Counted from the stretch's first letter, positions 1-11,831 are shown. The stretch is DNA of 64,000 bases from Sphaeramia orbicularis (GCF_902148855.1 NC_043969.1:30323853-30387852), one strand, 5' to 3'. Made by a program: numbers and translations. The notes: generated from the sequence alone by a model not told the origin.

Positions 1-199
1 CTGAAAGCACAAATTATTATTTTTTTTCCCCTCAAATAAATTCCAGTTGTGTAATATATGTGTGTCGTAAATGTCAACCTGCAACCACATCATAATGGTT
101 CAGTACACAGCTGTTTCAGAGTTTCAGAATTTTCCACACAAAAAATATGACAAAATGAACTCAGAGATGAAACACAAGTAAATGAAACAGAAATTTTAC
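1..199. other. Intron 6 of gene A
   Basis: Intron sequence with the donor GTAAAA at 198-199, identical to gene B intron 6 (5175-5373). The window edge falls exactly at the exon 7 border. Confidence 0.7.
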
Positions 200-2376
200 C
201 TCTCTGGGTTTGATGTGTTTTGCAGAGGAGCAGGTGGAGCTGTTGTTTGTAGGACTGTCTCTGTTTGGGCAGGAGAGAAGGCTGTGAAGGGCGTGAGCTG
301 CTGCATAAACAGCAAGATACACATTATATGTCCACCTCAACTGAGACACGTCAGTAAAGACACTCTGCACCTCCTTCAGGGACTCTGTCCCACTACAAGG
401 TGGAAAGGATGATTTTTGAAGGGACCCTTTAGCAGGAGATGAAGTAGAAACATTTGATGAAGAAGAGGAATATAATGAGAGAGGTGCATTATGGGATTGT
501 GTAGTTCTAGGACTACATCCAAACTCTTTCTCCCACAATTCTCTTACAAACACATCATTTGGATGATTATATGGGTTTAAACTTCTAAGATAATGTTCAA
601 ATCCAGGGATTGGTGAACTTCGAATGGCCACACCAACAACACCACTTGCTACTTTGGATATGGCAAGATTTTGGAGAAGTGCATCTCTGGTGCTCCAGGC
701 CTCACTGGCCAGAAACTGTCTGTCAGTCACCTGTAGTAAAGAGAGCCATTTTTTTCACAGAAATTTGCAGCACATACCCTTTCAGTGATAAAGCAGGTAT
801 ATTGTGTGTCTTTTTGTGGTTTTACTCACATTTTTCTCAGTCAGTTCAAGAAATAGTGGAATTACCCCAATATACCAGCAAAAAATCAGAATCACCCTGG
901 CAGTTGAAGCTTGAATTGTAATTGCTGTTTTTTTGACATCATCCATTATTGTTTCCCATCTGACTGTTTCAATAAATTCTAAACAGATCCTTTTTCCCTG
1001 AATCTCCTCCTGGAACACCTGAAAGGTTGAGGTGACACCAATAAATATAAGGTGTTTAAATATACAATGAAAAGGTGAAAACATTTTGAGAACAAATATA
1101 TGAAAAATATACCTGTAATGCAGAATGACCATAATCATCATTTGCTATCACTGCTCCAATCCAAGTCCATTTGAAGTGGAAAACCAGCCGTGCAATCGCT
1201 CGAGCTTGGTAAATATCACTCGGGATGGTTCTGAAAAAATTTGGAAACTTGTGCCTGTCACTGAGACAAGGACAAGTTGCTGAATAACTTATCTGAGAAA
1301 AGGGACAAAAGTATAATATTACTTTTTTTTCAACAGTTTCTTGATCAGAGTTTTATTTTTTTCACAATAATAAAACTCACAAGTGGTACAGAGAGAGGCC
1401 CCAGTATCCTGGATAATATAACCCCCGCTGAAGAGAATCCAGGACCAATGATCAAAGGAGCAGACTGACCCCCTGATGATAGAATTAAATGTATAATTAC
1501 ATGAGAAAATGATTATACACTCCATGTCTTTTGTCTAATCTATATGTTATTTATAAATTTAATTGCACACAAATCACAGTCTTACCAGTTATATTCCAAC
1601 TTTGGCCATTAGCTGTAGACTGAGGAGTTGAGGCTGTTGAGTTGCAGCTGTGTGCGTCTCCTCCAATAAGTGACAGAGCTGACTGCAGAGCCCAAGGGTA
1701 TCGGCCACAGCTATCTAGCATACGGTAACCCAGCTTCACTCCTTGTAGCAGACTGTTGTTACGATTTATCTCCTCCACCGCGAATGCCATAGCATACATT
1801 AACTTTAATGTCACTGAGTTCAAACTGAAACATGACAAGAACAAAGCAATAGAGAATAATCTTACATTACCATCATTAAAGAGTTACATACTTAACATAT
1901 CTTTACATCATCACGTTCACATGTAAAATAATATTTAACATAACCTGTTTCTTTGCAGATTTTTTTTTTTTTTTTTGCAAAAACTACAAATAGTTTTCTT
2001 CTTTTTTCAGTTTTTTCTACAGTAATAAACACATGAATGAAATAGGAGAAAAATTACAAAAATAAAATAAAAGGAAATGAATTATCTGATGCTTAGTTAC
2101 AAATACTGTGACTAAGTTTTACCCAGTGCAAGGCTCATAATATGGCTTTTTAGTGAAGTCCTGCTCTGTAAATGAAGGCAAGTGATAGACATTAAAGAGA
2201 CCTCCGATTATTACATCACCATCCAGAGAGAGGCCCTTGTTGCTCTGTGCATCCCATCGAGAACACACTGATGCCTGAACCCCCTCCAGTCCTATCTGTC
2301 TGCACAGTACAGGGAGAAGCAGCAGAGGGAAGGATGAGGAGGACCATGGAGTCAAGAACCAGAGAAAACAACACAT
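200..2376 (-). CDS. Receptor gene A: OlfC/V2R-like class C GPCR, 5' part (3' exons outside window)
   Basis: Coding exons, 5' to 3': 2376-2123, 1824-1586, 1472-1381, 1292-1113, 1018-830, 730-200. The seventh exon would begin one base beyond the window edge, judging from gene B. The visible part gives a signal peptide and most of the Venus-flytrap domain, with the class C signatures [22 protein letters not shown] and FLASEAW. The start is taken as the Met at 2376 because the conserved intron acceptor lies just upstream of it. The Met at 2397 would lie in the intron. Exon 2 reads [16 protein letters not shown], like genes G/H and unlike neighbour B. From position 1 to about 1030 it matches gene B (5175-6204) with no difference I could find, although exons 1-3 differ clearly. 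The canonical donor of the first 5'UTR exon seen in B-F appears lost here (GA at that site near 2650). Family assignment is secure; expression and full integrity cannot be judged. Confidence 0.85.
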
Positions 2377-2735
2377 GAACAACACTGGCTTAGACATTTA
2401 AGAAGCAGGCAAAAAAAATAATAAAGCAAAATAATTAGTACTGAACATGTGTGCAACAATTTCATTTTGTGTGTAGTATACTATATATAAGTACATATAC
2501 ATATAAAGTAGAGATCTGACCTACCTAATCACACCTGACAGTGAAATACAGCATGTACAGAAAAAAATGTTAGATATATCAGTGACAAAATTCAGCAGTT
2601 TACACATATTTCCAATTCATTTCATGTCCAAATATAATTCTATGAATGTCCTGCAAAGACAAAAACAAAAGTCTCAACTAAACAGAGCCCACAACACATA
2701 TACACACTCTGCACAAGTGATGTGGTGATGTCAGG

Positions 2736-2812
2736 TTTTATAGCAGTTTTAAAATGAAAGAAAAAAGAAGATGTCACAAACACATGACCTAATTTTCCTC
2801 TCTAGAGTGATA
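2736..2812 (-). promoter_or_regulatory. Gene A core promoter module
   Basis: On the minus strand CACTCTAGAGAGGAAAATT is followed by an E-box-like CATGTG and, about 40 bases downstream, CTATAAAAC as a TATA box (2736-2742). It lies about 360 bp upstream of the start codon. The same order occurs upstream of every receptor gene in the window. Confidence 0.65.
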
Positions 2813-3544
2813 CCAAATAGAGGATATGACTTGTGATAAACATGTTGGTAAGGCAGTTCAGTGAGTCTACGCCCATGTGTGTGTAATAATACTCTGGAAT
2901 AACTTTTAGAAACAGTTTGACTGTTTAATCTAAGCAGTAAGATCTTGATTAATCCACACTGATGTTTTTTTCTTTGTCATGTGAAACAGTATAATCTTCA
3001 ATTTCTTATATTTACAGATACCGTATATCTTGTAAATCTGATTACATTACTCTTAATGTTTTCTCACTTCATGTTTTTCAAATTGCAGCCCTAATACACA
3101 ACAATATCTTTTCTTTAGCAATGTTTAGCAGTAATATCCTGCCTCCTGGCTGCACCCCATGTCCATATAAAGTCACCTCTATTCTAATACTTGTGAAGAT
3201 CTTGATTGTGCTCATCTATGGAATTACAGATGGTCATCCATTATATCTAATATACTTGAAAGAAAAATCATACACACAAAGCAGCTGTTATCTTACCCAA
3301 GAAAACCCTTTTATTGAAAACATTTCTGCATGTCTGTCTGATTTCAGTCAGCAGTACATATCCACACCACATGCAAAATACATTTTTGGTTTTATTCACA
3401 TGGAAAAAGTTTTACGTTAGATACACATAAGGTCATTTGACAGAGCTAAGCCATGGGCTTTTATATGGGCTATTTTATGAAACAAAGATACATTTTCTTA
3501 CACATGTAGAGTATGATAAATAATTCTATGTCCAAATAAAAATG
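2813..3544. other. Intergenic A-B, with gene B 3'UTR
   Basis: This holds the 3'UTR of gene B (polyadenylation-type signals on the minus strand at 3391-3396 and 3310-3315) and the distal upstream region of A. A 99-codon plus-strand reading frame at 3121-3420 has no recognisable content. No repeat recognised. Confidence 0.5.
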
Positions 3545-6500
3545 TTATCTACCCATCAGGTGTTTCTTGGTGTTTTTCTCAGGCCTCAAAAGAATAATGA
3601 AACATTTTGGGGCAAAGATGCAGAACAGTAAACCATAACTAGAGGCCAGGATCGCAAAAATCTCAACAGCAACCACATATTTCCCAGGAGAGCTAACATA
3701 AGCAGGGACAAAGGCCACCCAAACAGCACAAAATATCAGCATGCTGAAAGTGATCAGTTTGGCCTCATTGAAGTTGTCAGGGAGTTTCCTGGCAAGAAAA
3801 GCCAAGAGGAGGCAGGAACAGGCCAGCAGACCGATGTAGCCCAGAACCAGAGAGAAGCCCACCACAGAGGCCATGGCACACTTCAGAGTGACCTTTGACC
3901 CTTGGATACCCAAGTCACGGTGAGGTACTGGTGGACTGATGGATAACCATATGATGCAGATGATGATCTAGATGAAAAGAAAAGAGATATCAATTGTACA
4001 ATGTGAAATTATTCAAATACAAGAAAATTTCTTGTCACAAAACATGGTTCTCACCTGTACACTGGTGAACAGGCAGACACTTCCTCTCTGTAGACCTGGA
4101 CCAAACCACTTCATCAAAGCTGCAGCACCGGGACGAGCTGAGCGGAAAGCTGCCAAAACCACCATGGTCTTCACCAGAAGACAGGAAACACAGAGTACAA
4201 AGCTGATCCCAAAGGCTGCCTGCTGGAACCGACAAGACCAGACTGATGGACGACCAATGAACACCAGAGAACACAGGAAGCAGAGCTTCAGTGACAGAAG
4301 AAGAAGGAAACTCAGCTCTGAGTTGTTGGCTCGAACCTAAAGGTGAATAAGATTAATAGATGAATATGAAAACATTTAAACACAGTTTCTCAGTATGTGT
4401 TTATGACAAACAAATAGTATTCAAATATTTATATTACATCCAATCTCACCATAGGTGTTTGACGGTAGTAAAGGAAAACCACAAACACAGCTGTTGTCAC
4501 TATGACACCAGACACAGCGACTGTAGTCAGAGTAATGCCCAGTGTTTCATTAAAGGAAAGAAAGTCCATCTGGCGTCGTATACAGACAGTTCGCTCAGTA
4601 TTGGACCAAAACTCAGATGGACAACTTTTGCAGTGGAGGGAACCTGTTATAAAAAAAGAAGTTTGAGAATGATCGTGGATAGCAATGCAAAAAAAAAAAA
4701 AAATGCAGCAGCAAACATGACTTTCTATGACTTCTACAGAATGTCGTGACTTATATTTCTCACCTGTTATATTACTAATTTCTCCTTCTCCACATGGAAT
4801 ACAGTCAAAGCAGCAAACAGGTTCTCCTTTCCTGTTGGCCATTCGGGTACCTGGGGGACAGCTCTTACTGCATACTGAGACAGGAACCTGGAAATTATGT
4901 CAATGTCTGATAAAGCGACATTTCAATAAGAAGCATGTAACTGTAAGCTTGTTCCTCTGAATACCTCACTGGATCCTGTGTTCCACTGGATAACTGACTC
5001 ATTTAGGTGGACATTAAACTCATCCACATAACCAACCAACACCAGTTTAAGTGAACCCTCAGGGGTTTTCTGCCAGTTGACAATGTCAAACTTTGCAGGA
5101 ATATCAGCTCCTTGGAAATAAAACATTTCTCCATGTGGTGTGGAAATATTCAGTTTGTTTAATTGCTGCAGAAGCTGAAAGCACAAATTATTATTTTTTT
5201 TCCCCTCAAATAAATTCCAGTTGTGTAATATATGTGTGTCGTAAATGTCAACCTGCAACCACATCATAATGGTTCAGTACACAGCTGTTTCAGAGTTTCA
5301 GAATTTTCCACACAAAAAATATGACAAAATGAACTCAGAGATGAAACACAAGTAAATGAAACAGAAATTTTACCTCTCTGGGTTTGATGTGTTTTGCAGA
5401 GGAGCAGGTGGAGCTGTTGTTTGTAGGACTGTCTCTGTTTGGGCAGGAGAGAAGGCTGTGAAGGGCGTGAGCTGCTGCATAAACAGCAAGATACACATTA
5501 TATGTCCACCTCAACTGAGACACGTCAGTAAAGACACTCTGCACCTCCTTCAGGGACTCTGTCCCACTACAAGGTGGAAAGGATGATTTTTGAAGGGACC
5601 CTTTAGCAGGAGATGAAGTAGAAACATTTGATGAAGAAGAGGAATATAATGAGAGAGGTGCATTATGGGATTGTGTAGTTCTAGGACTACATCCAAACTC
5701 TTTCTCCCACAATTCTCTTACAAACACATCATTTGGATGATTATATGGGTTTAAACTTCTAAGATAATGTTCAAATCCAGGGATTGGTGAACTTCGAATG
5801 GCCACACCAACAACACCACTTGCTACTTTGGATATGGCAAGATTTTGGAGAAGTGCATCTCTGGTGCTCCAGGCCTCACTGGCCAGAAACTGTCTGTCAG
5901 TCACCTGTAGTAAAGAGAGCCATTTTTTTCACAGAAATTTGCAGCACATACCCTTTCAGTGATAAAGCAGGTATATTGTGTGTCTTTTTGTGGTTTTACT
6001 CACATTTTTCTCAGTCAGTTCAAGAAATAGTGGAATTACCCCAATATACCAGCAAAAAATCAGAATCACCCTGGCAGTTGAAGCTTGAATTGTAATTGCT
6101 GTTTTTTTGACATCATCCATTATTGTTTCCCATCTGACTGTTTCAATAAATTCTAAACAGATCCTTTTTCCCTGAATCTCCTCCTGGAACACCTGAAAGG
6201 TTGATAGATAGATGGATTTGCTTTATTAATCCCCTAGGGGAAATTCAAAATACTAAATGCGGTCACCGCTCCACAAACACAGCCATACCACATCAACACA
6301 AAATAAATAAATAAATCCAGAGTATAAGTAGCCGTGAATAACTTAGATTAAAAAGAGGTAGACTTAAAAAAGGTGTGTTTTCTACATCATGAGGTGACAC
6401 CAATAAATATAAGGTGTTTAAATATACAATGAAAAGGTGAAAACGTTTTGAGAACTCAATGAAAATATGAAAATATACCTGTAATGCAGAATGACCATAA

Positions 6501-7722
6501 TCATCATTTGCTATCACTGCTCCAATCCAAGTCCATTTGAAGTGGAAAACCAGCCGTGCAATGGCTCGAGCTTGGTAAATATCACTCGGGATGGTTCTGA
6601 AAAAATTTGGAAACTTGTGCCTGTCACTGAGACAAGGACAAGTTGCTGAATAACTTATCTGAGAAAAGGGACAAAGGTATAATATAACTTTGTTTTTTGT
6701 TCAACAGATTCTTGATCAGAGTTTTATTTTTTTTCCACAATAATATAACTCACTAGTGGTACAGAGAGAGGCCCCAGTATCCTGGATAATATAACCCCCA
6801 TTGAAGAGAATCCAGGGCCAATGATCAGTGGCGCAGACTGACCCCCTGATGATAGAATTAAACATATAATTATGTGAGGAAAATTATTATACACTACATG
6901 TCTTTTGTTTTATCTATATGTTATTCATGCATTTAATTACACATAAATGACAGTCTTACCAGCTGAATTCCCAGTTTGTTCATTAGTTGCAGACTGAGGA
7001 GTAGAAACAGCTGAGTTACAGCTGTGTGCATCTCCTCCAACCAACGACAGAGCTGCTTTTAGAGCCAAGGTGTTTTGTCCACAGCTGTCCAGTATACGGT
7101 AACCCAGCTTCACTCCTTGTAGCAGGGTACTGTTACGATTTATCTCCTCCACCGCAAATGTCATGGCATACATCAGCTTTGATGGCAGTATGTTCAAACT
7201 GAGACATGTGGAGAACAAGGCAACTGAGAATCAAGGACTCACATTATCAAACATAGAATTTAAATGCATATCATCTTAAAAAGTGGATGTTAGTCACAAT
7301 AAATAAAAAATTGTCTAATATGACTATATGTTTTCTTGTAGATTATTAAGCACTACAGTTAACAGAGGAAATGTTTATAGGAAAGATAAAGACATATAAG
7401 ACTGAAAAAACAACACAAAAAGTTGAACCTGATACAGCATTACAAATACGGTGATTAAATTTTACCCGGTGCAAGGCTCAAAATATGGCTTCTTAGTGAA
7501 GTCCTGCTCTGTAAATGAAAGCAAGTAATTGAGATTAAAGAGCCCGCCAATAATCACATCACCATCCTGAGAAAGGCCCTTGTTGTTGTCGTGTGTTTCC
7601 CACCGAGAGCAGACTGATCCCTGAACCCCCTCCAGTCCTATCTGTCTGCTCAGTAATGTGAGAAGCAGCAGAGGGAAAGATGAAGAGGACCATCGAGTTG
7701 AGAGGCAGAGGAAATAAAACAT
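3545..7722 (-). CDS. Receptor gene B: OlfC/V2R-like class C GPCR, complete, 906 aa
   Basis: Coding exons: 7722-7466, 7198-6960, 6845-6754, 6658-6479, 6192-6004, 5904-5374, 5174-4965, 4887-4764, 4643-4450, 4336-4055, 3967-3545 (stop TAA). All introns are GT-AG and frame is kept. Rough protein map: signal peptide 1-25; Venus-flytrap domain to about 566; nine-cysteine domain 567-640, where [12 protein letters not shown] is visible; TM1 in exon 9; TM2-3 in exon 10; TM4-7 in exon 11, with the class C hallmark [13 protein letters not shown] and a short tail after [14 protein letters not shown]. Exon 8 is 124 bp, the size typical of the V2R cysteine-domain exon. Family knowledge: such receptors in fish olfactory neurons mostly sense amino acids at the plasma membrane; the ligand here is unknown. 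CaSR-equivalent pocket residues Asp190, Tyr218 and Glu297 appear conserved. The 5' half resembles C and the 3' half resembles A. A 188-bp repeat sits in intron 4. A possible AATAAA lies at 3391-3396 or 3310-3315. Confidence 0.9.
6205..6392. repeat. LINE/SINE-type insertion in intron 4 of gene B
   Basis: 188 bp beginning with GATA repeats and TTTGCTTTATTAATCCCCTA, a common 3' tail of teleost retroposons. It is absent from the orthologous place in gene A (about 1030), which shows the empty site and a short TGA target repeat. Confidence 0.6.
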
Positions 7723-8076
7723 GGATGTAGCTGATCTGGACATTTAACAGATAAACATTAAAATATCAGAGGTGCAATAAATTCATAAATAAACAAACAA
7801 AAAAAAACATACCTCATTAGTCCTGACAATGAAATGCAATAAGAATAGAAAATAAGGTTAGATACATCCCAAATAAAACATTCATTAGACACATATTCTT
7901 CACTTATATCATAGCCAAATATAAACATGTGTCCTACCTGCACAGATAAAAGATGATATCAACCAAAACATGTTTCACTTTGCCACAAGCCCCTATCACA
8001 CGTCAAAATGTTTTTAGTAACTCTCAACACAACACACCACACACACACCTAAAACTCAAGTGAAGTGATGCTGTGA

Positions 8077-8161
8077 GTTTTTATAACTCATATAAAATGA
8101 AAAAAAAAAAAAAAAACAGATCACTCAACCACATGATCTCATTTTCCTCTCGAGAGTGATC
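8077..8161 (-). promoter_or_regulatory. Gene B core promoter module
   Basis: ATCACTCTCGAGAGGAAAAT, then CATGTGGTT, an A/T run, then TTATAAAAAC. The TATA box is about 8078-8084. The palindrome is CTCGAG rather than CTAG here. Confidence 0.65.
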
Positions 8162-8690
8162 CAAAAAAGACAGCATTATGTTTGATAAACATGTTTGTAG
8201 GGTGGTTGGGTAAAATGGTGTGGTTGTGTGTGCTGTTGTATGATAATTAGCGTGTTTATCATTTTATTTTTTTAACCATTGAAGACAGGACCTTATAATG
8301 AGCACTTATTTGTAGGTTCTCACCATCAAAGAGTTATTTGCATGTTAAAACTTGTTTGTAGTTTTAGGATTACAATGATATTTACACTTGATTGAGGGTT
8401 AGACATTCATTTGCAAAATTACATTTAGTGTAACAGGCTGTTGAATAAATTCTATGCCTTTCCTTAGAATGATGCATGAATGTGTTTGTTGCAAAGCTGT
8501 ATGTTCATTATAAATAACAAAATGAGGCACGGATGTGTACAGTTAATGTATTTTATTTGTATTTGAATGACAGAAATTCTAGTGAAAAAAACAAACAAAC
8601 ACAAAAACATGACCCTGACCAACACATGGCCATGTGACTGAGCAAGGCATCTTTATTTGGTCTCCTAAACTGATGCACATGATGATACTT
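8162..8690. other. Duplicated upstream flank of gene B ending in a D-like 3'UTR remnant
   Basis: Aligns with 15673-16230 upstream of gene C, including GTTTGATAAACATGTTTGTA and, at the left-gene side, CTTTATTTGGTCTCCTAAAC. In the second copy that string is the polyadenylation region of gene D. No coding exon remains here. Confidence 0.55.
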
Positions 8691-9339
8691 GCTGAGCTGA
8701 GGAAGAACTCAGGTGAGTGGGTGCATTGTCAGGATCTGGCAGACGAGAATAGTTCCACCAAGCCAGAAGGGCAGTCTGGATCGCAGTTTCAGTGGAAACT
8801 TTATTGACCCGTAGGTGTGTAGCGAAGTGGATTAATCCAGAGGGGAACAGGCAGAAGTGGCATCTACTATAGGCAGTGGGTCAAGGAATCAGAAGAAAGT
8901 AGACAGCTCTCTCACTGAGGGGATGTTAGTGTGGCAGGAAACTGGGACAGGTGAAGCAGAGCTGTAAACTCAGGTAAACTGCAGTTGGTAAACACCACAC
9001 AGCCACAGGCAGATGATAACCAAGATTCAAACAAGCAGATCTTGTGGCAGAAGGCTGTGGGATTTACCAGGGCAGAGATGAGGAGATGTGGTCAGAAAAA
9101 GGCATGGTCAAAACCAGGAAATCAGGCAGAGAAAAATGCGGGAAAGATGCACAAGCTACAAAGACTATCAGGCAGTGGGTGAGTGAAGCAGTGCAGCTGA
9201 AATACTGGTCAGCTGATGAGCTGGGAGCAACAGGTGGACCTGATGTTGGCTGATGAGGTGTGGCAAGATGAAGAGGAGACAGAAGTGGAGCAGACTGTGA
9301 CACAAATCTGGTTCTTATTTCAATCATATACTTGTATTT
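8691..9339. repeat. Unclassified interspersed element
   Basis: Absent from the sister flank of gene C and richer in G+C than its surroundings. It runs from about TGTCAGGATCTGGCAGACGA to GCAGACTGTGACA, so it may have short inverted TGTCA ends. Overlapping short reading frames have no recognisable product. Class not determined. Confidence 0.35.
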
Positions 9340-9725
9340 ATTCACACCTTAATGACAGTCTAACCAGCTGTATTCCCAGTTTGTCCATAAGCTGTAGGTA
9401 GAGGACTAGAAACACTTGAGTTGCAGCTGTGTGCATCTCCTTCAACCAATGACAGAGCTCAAGGGTATCTCATACAGGCATCCAGTATACAGTAACCCAG
9501 CTTCACTTCTTCTAATAAGGTACTGTTACCATTTATCTCCTCCACCTCAAATGCCATAGCATGAATTAATTGCAGTGATTCTGTGCTTAAGCTGGGCAAC
9601 GAGACAAAGCAATCAGAGCAATACACAGTGGGATATGTTGTCAAGGCGGGAGATACTAATCATGAAAAGTTGATTTCAATAACACCATATAGATATATTG
9701 TTACAAATACAATAATCAGTCCTTC
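9340..9725 (-). pseudogene. Relic P1: solo exon 2 of an E/F-type receptor
   Basis: Positions 9591-9365 correspond to coding exon 2 (MAFEVEEIN, LGYCILDACMRYP). A 12-bp deletion creates an in-frame stop after MRYP. The flank beyond 9591 matches the E/F intron and not the introns of neighbours B and C. All other exons are gone. Confidence 0.8.
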
Positions 9726-9779
9726 CAGAAAAATGTTATTATACAATTGCATAATTCAGTGCATAATCAAGCAAATAGC

Positions 9780-9945
9780 ACACATTATGCGGGGCTCCAG
9801 ATTTTTTCAAAAAGGACACATATTCACAGCGATATCTGGTCTAAATCAACAGTGATATTGGTATCGGGTATTGACTGATATGCAAGATCCCAACATCGGT
9901 ATTGGCATTGGAACTAAAAATGTCGGATTGTTGCATCCCTAACGC
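9780..9945. repeat. hAT-like end fragment
   Basis: Contains the degenerate alternation GATATTGGTATCGGGTATTG and ends in GGATTGTTGCATCCCTAA, a pattern I associate with ends of abundant teleost hAT elements. Recognition is from memory, without a database match. Confidence 0.4.
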
Positions 9946-10089
9946 ACAATCCCTAATGCACAGGACTCTGGTACTGACCATATGCAGGACTCTGGTATAG
10001 TCCCTGTCCCTGTGTATAGTCTATGATCCTTCTCTCCACCACACTGAATTTCCCTCTGAAGCAACATATTTTATGAACTGTCACATCCG

Positions 10090-10280
10090 TTTAGTTTGAA
10101 AAAGTACTGAGCCTGTTCTGGGAATACAGTATAAAGTACAGATATTTATGCAAAAATGTAGGGAGTAAAAGTAAAAAGTTGCCACAAAAATAAATACTCA
10201 AGTAAAGTACAGGTACCTTACAAAATCTATTTAAGTACAATAACGAACTGCTTATACTTTGTTACTTCCCACCTCTGCCA
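10090..10280. repeat. Teleost interspersed repeat fragment
   Basis: Repeated AAGTAAAGTACAGGTACCTT-like text ending in TTACTTCCCACCTCTGCC, a common teleost repeat end. It interrupts homology to the Tc1 relic that follows. Confidence 0.4.
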
Positions 10281-10575
10281 TAAAATGACATCAGCTGACT
10301 ACTGAATGTGTGTCCAAACAACTGAGGTCACCTGATTGAACCTGAATACACTGAATTACCAGGTGTGAAGATCAGTACAGTTTTCCTTCCCTGACAAATT
10401 AAACATATTCCAAGATCACAACGCCAGGATTCATCAGGCTGAAACTGTGAAAGAGGGGTTCATGGAGTCCAGACCTTAACCACACTGAGAATCTTTGGGA
10501 TGTGCTGATGAAGACTTTACACAGCAATCTGACTCCACCATCATCAATGGAAGATCTTCAAGGAGGTTTTAAGCA
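10281..10575 (+). mobile_element. Tc1/mariner relic (transposase 3' part)
   Basis: Around 10465-10512 the frame SPDLNHTENLWDVLMK is the catalytic-Glu region of Tc1-type DDE transposases. The segment is homologous to 30600-30890 and 47700-48880, so this relic is older than the receptor duplications. No intact ends. Confidence 0.65.
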
Positions 10576-11253
10576 CATTATTCATTCTTAAATTTGTGTT
10601 TCCTCCGCTAATGTGCAGGGTGAGAGGGTTTCAAATCAACTAATAAAATTTAGTGAAGTGATGAACTTGACAAACAAGTCCATCAAGTAACTTTTTTTCA
10701 TGGTAAGTGATTTATGATTAAAATAAAATACATCATGTTTATACTTGGCTACAATCAGTAAATGTAATATTTATCAGAATTAAATGTTATGGAACTATTG
10801 GGACTACTATTATATTCCACACAAGGAAGTAAAGTAATTAAGCAACTGTGTCCTTTAAAATGGTCACTATACCATTCTATATTTCTCTTTCTCATAATCC
10901 TAGATATGGCCATAGATGATAATAATAGTTGGAATCACTACAGTCACTACAAATAATGTAAAGAGATAAAAATGGCATTAAATAATGAATTACTGTAAAT
11001 ATTAAGTGTCTTGTGTTATTTCATCGAACTGCAGCATATTTGATTTTTAATTCTTCAGAACAGAAATACTTAAGTACCTGTAGTGAAATGCATGGTGGTT
11101 TTATTCACATGGAAAGTCTTTACCTGATACACAAACGGTGATTTGTCAGAGCCAAGTCAAAAGAGTTTTATTTCATATGTGGAACAACTAAATAGACACT
11201 GTCATACACATATATAGTGTGATAATTAATCCCATGTCCAAGTGAAGAAACAG
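10576..11253. other. Intergenic, downstream of gene C
   Basis: AT-rich unique-looking sequence followed by the 3'UTR of gene C (AATAAA on the minus strand at 11167-11172). No coding signal seen. Confidence 0.4.
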
Positions 11254-11744
11254 CTACCGACCCATCAGGTGTTTCTTAGTATTTTTCTCAGGTCTGAATA
11301 GAATAATGAAGCATTTTGGGGCAAAGATACAGAACAGTAAACCATAACTAGAGGCCAGGATTGCAAAAATCTCAACAGCAACCACATATTTCCCAGGAGA
11401 GCTAACATAAGCAGGGACAAAGGCCACCCAAACAGCACAAAATATCAGCATGCTGAAAGTGATCAGTTTGGCCTCATTGAAGTTGTCAGGGAGTTTCCTG
11501 GCAAGAAAAGCCAAGAGGAGGCAGGTGCAGGCCAGCAGACCGATGTAGCCCAGAACCAGAGAGAAGCCCACCACAGAGGCCATGGCACACTTCAGAGTGA
11601 CCTTTGACCCTTGGATACCCAAGTCACGGTGAGGTACTGGAGGACTGAGAGACAACCATATGATGCAGATGATGATCTAGAAAAAAAGGTAATTAAAAAA
11701 ATTATTTAAAAAAGAAAAGTTTTGGTCATGTTTTTTCATGCGTG

Positions 11745-11831
<87 letters not shown>

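Noticed and set aside
182-412. Plus-strand frame [18 protein letters not shown] in A and B (and its relatives in other copies)
   Set aside because: Antisense of exon 6, which encodes the conserved [20 protein letters not shown] segment.
3121-3420. 99-codon frame between A and B
   Set aside because: AT-rich chance frame in the gene B 3'UTR region; not conserved in the other intergenic regions.
4013-4340. Recurring frames over exon 10 (MFSGVHWSS..., and plus-strand [16 protein letters not shown]...)
   Set aside because: They are other-frame or antisense shadows of the receptor TM2-3 exon and recur only because that exon is conserved.
3545-7722. Identification as CaSR itself or as a T1R taste receptor
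   Set aside because: The tails are short (ending HLMGR/HLMAR soon after TM7) and the genes form a tandem array; CaSR is single-copy with a long tail. T1R cannot be excluded by sight alone, but the 124-bp exon and array structure favour OlfC/V2R.
8691-9339. Assignment of the GC-richer block to a named transposon class
   Set aside because: Ends and target repeats are not convincing, so I left it unclassified.
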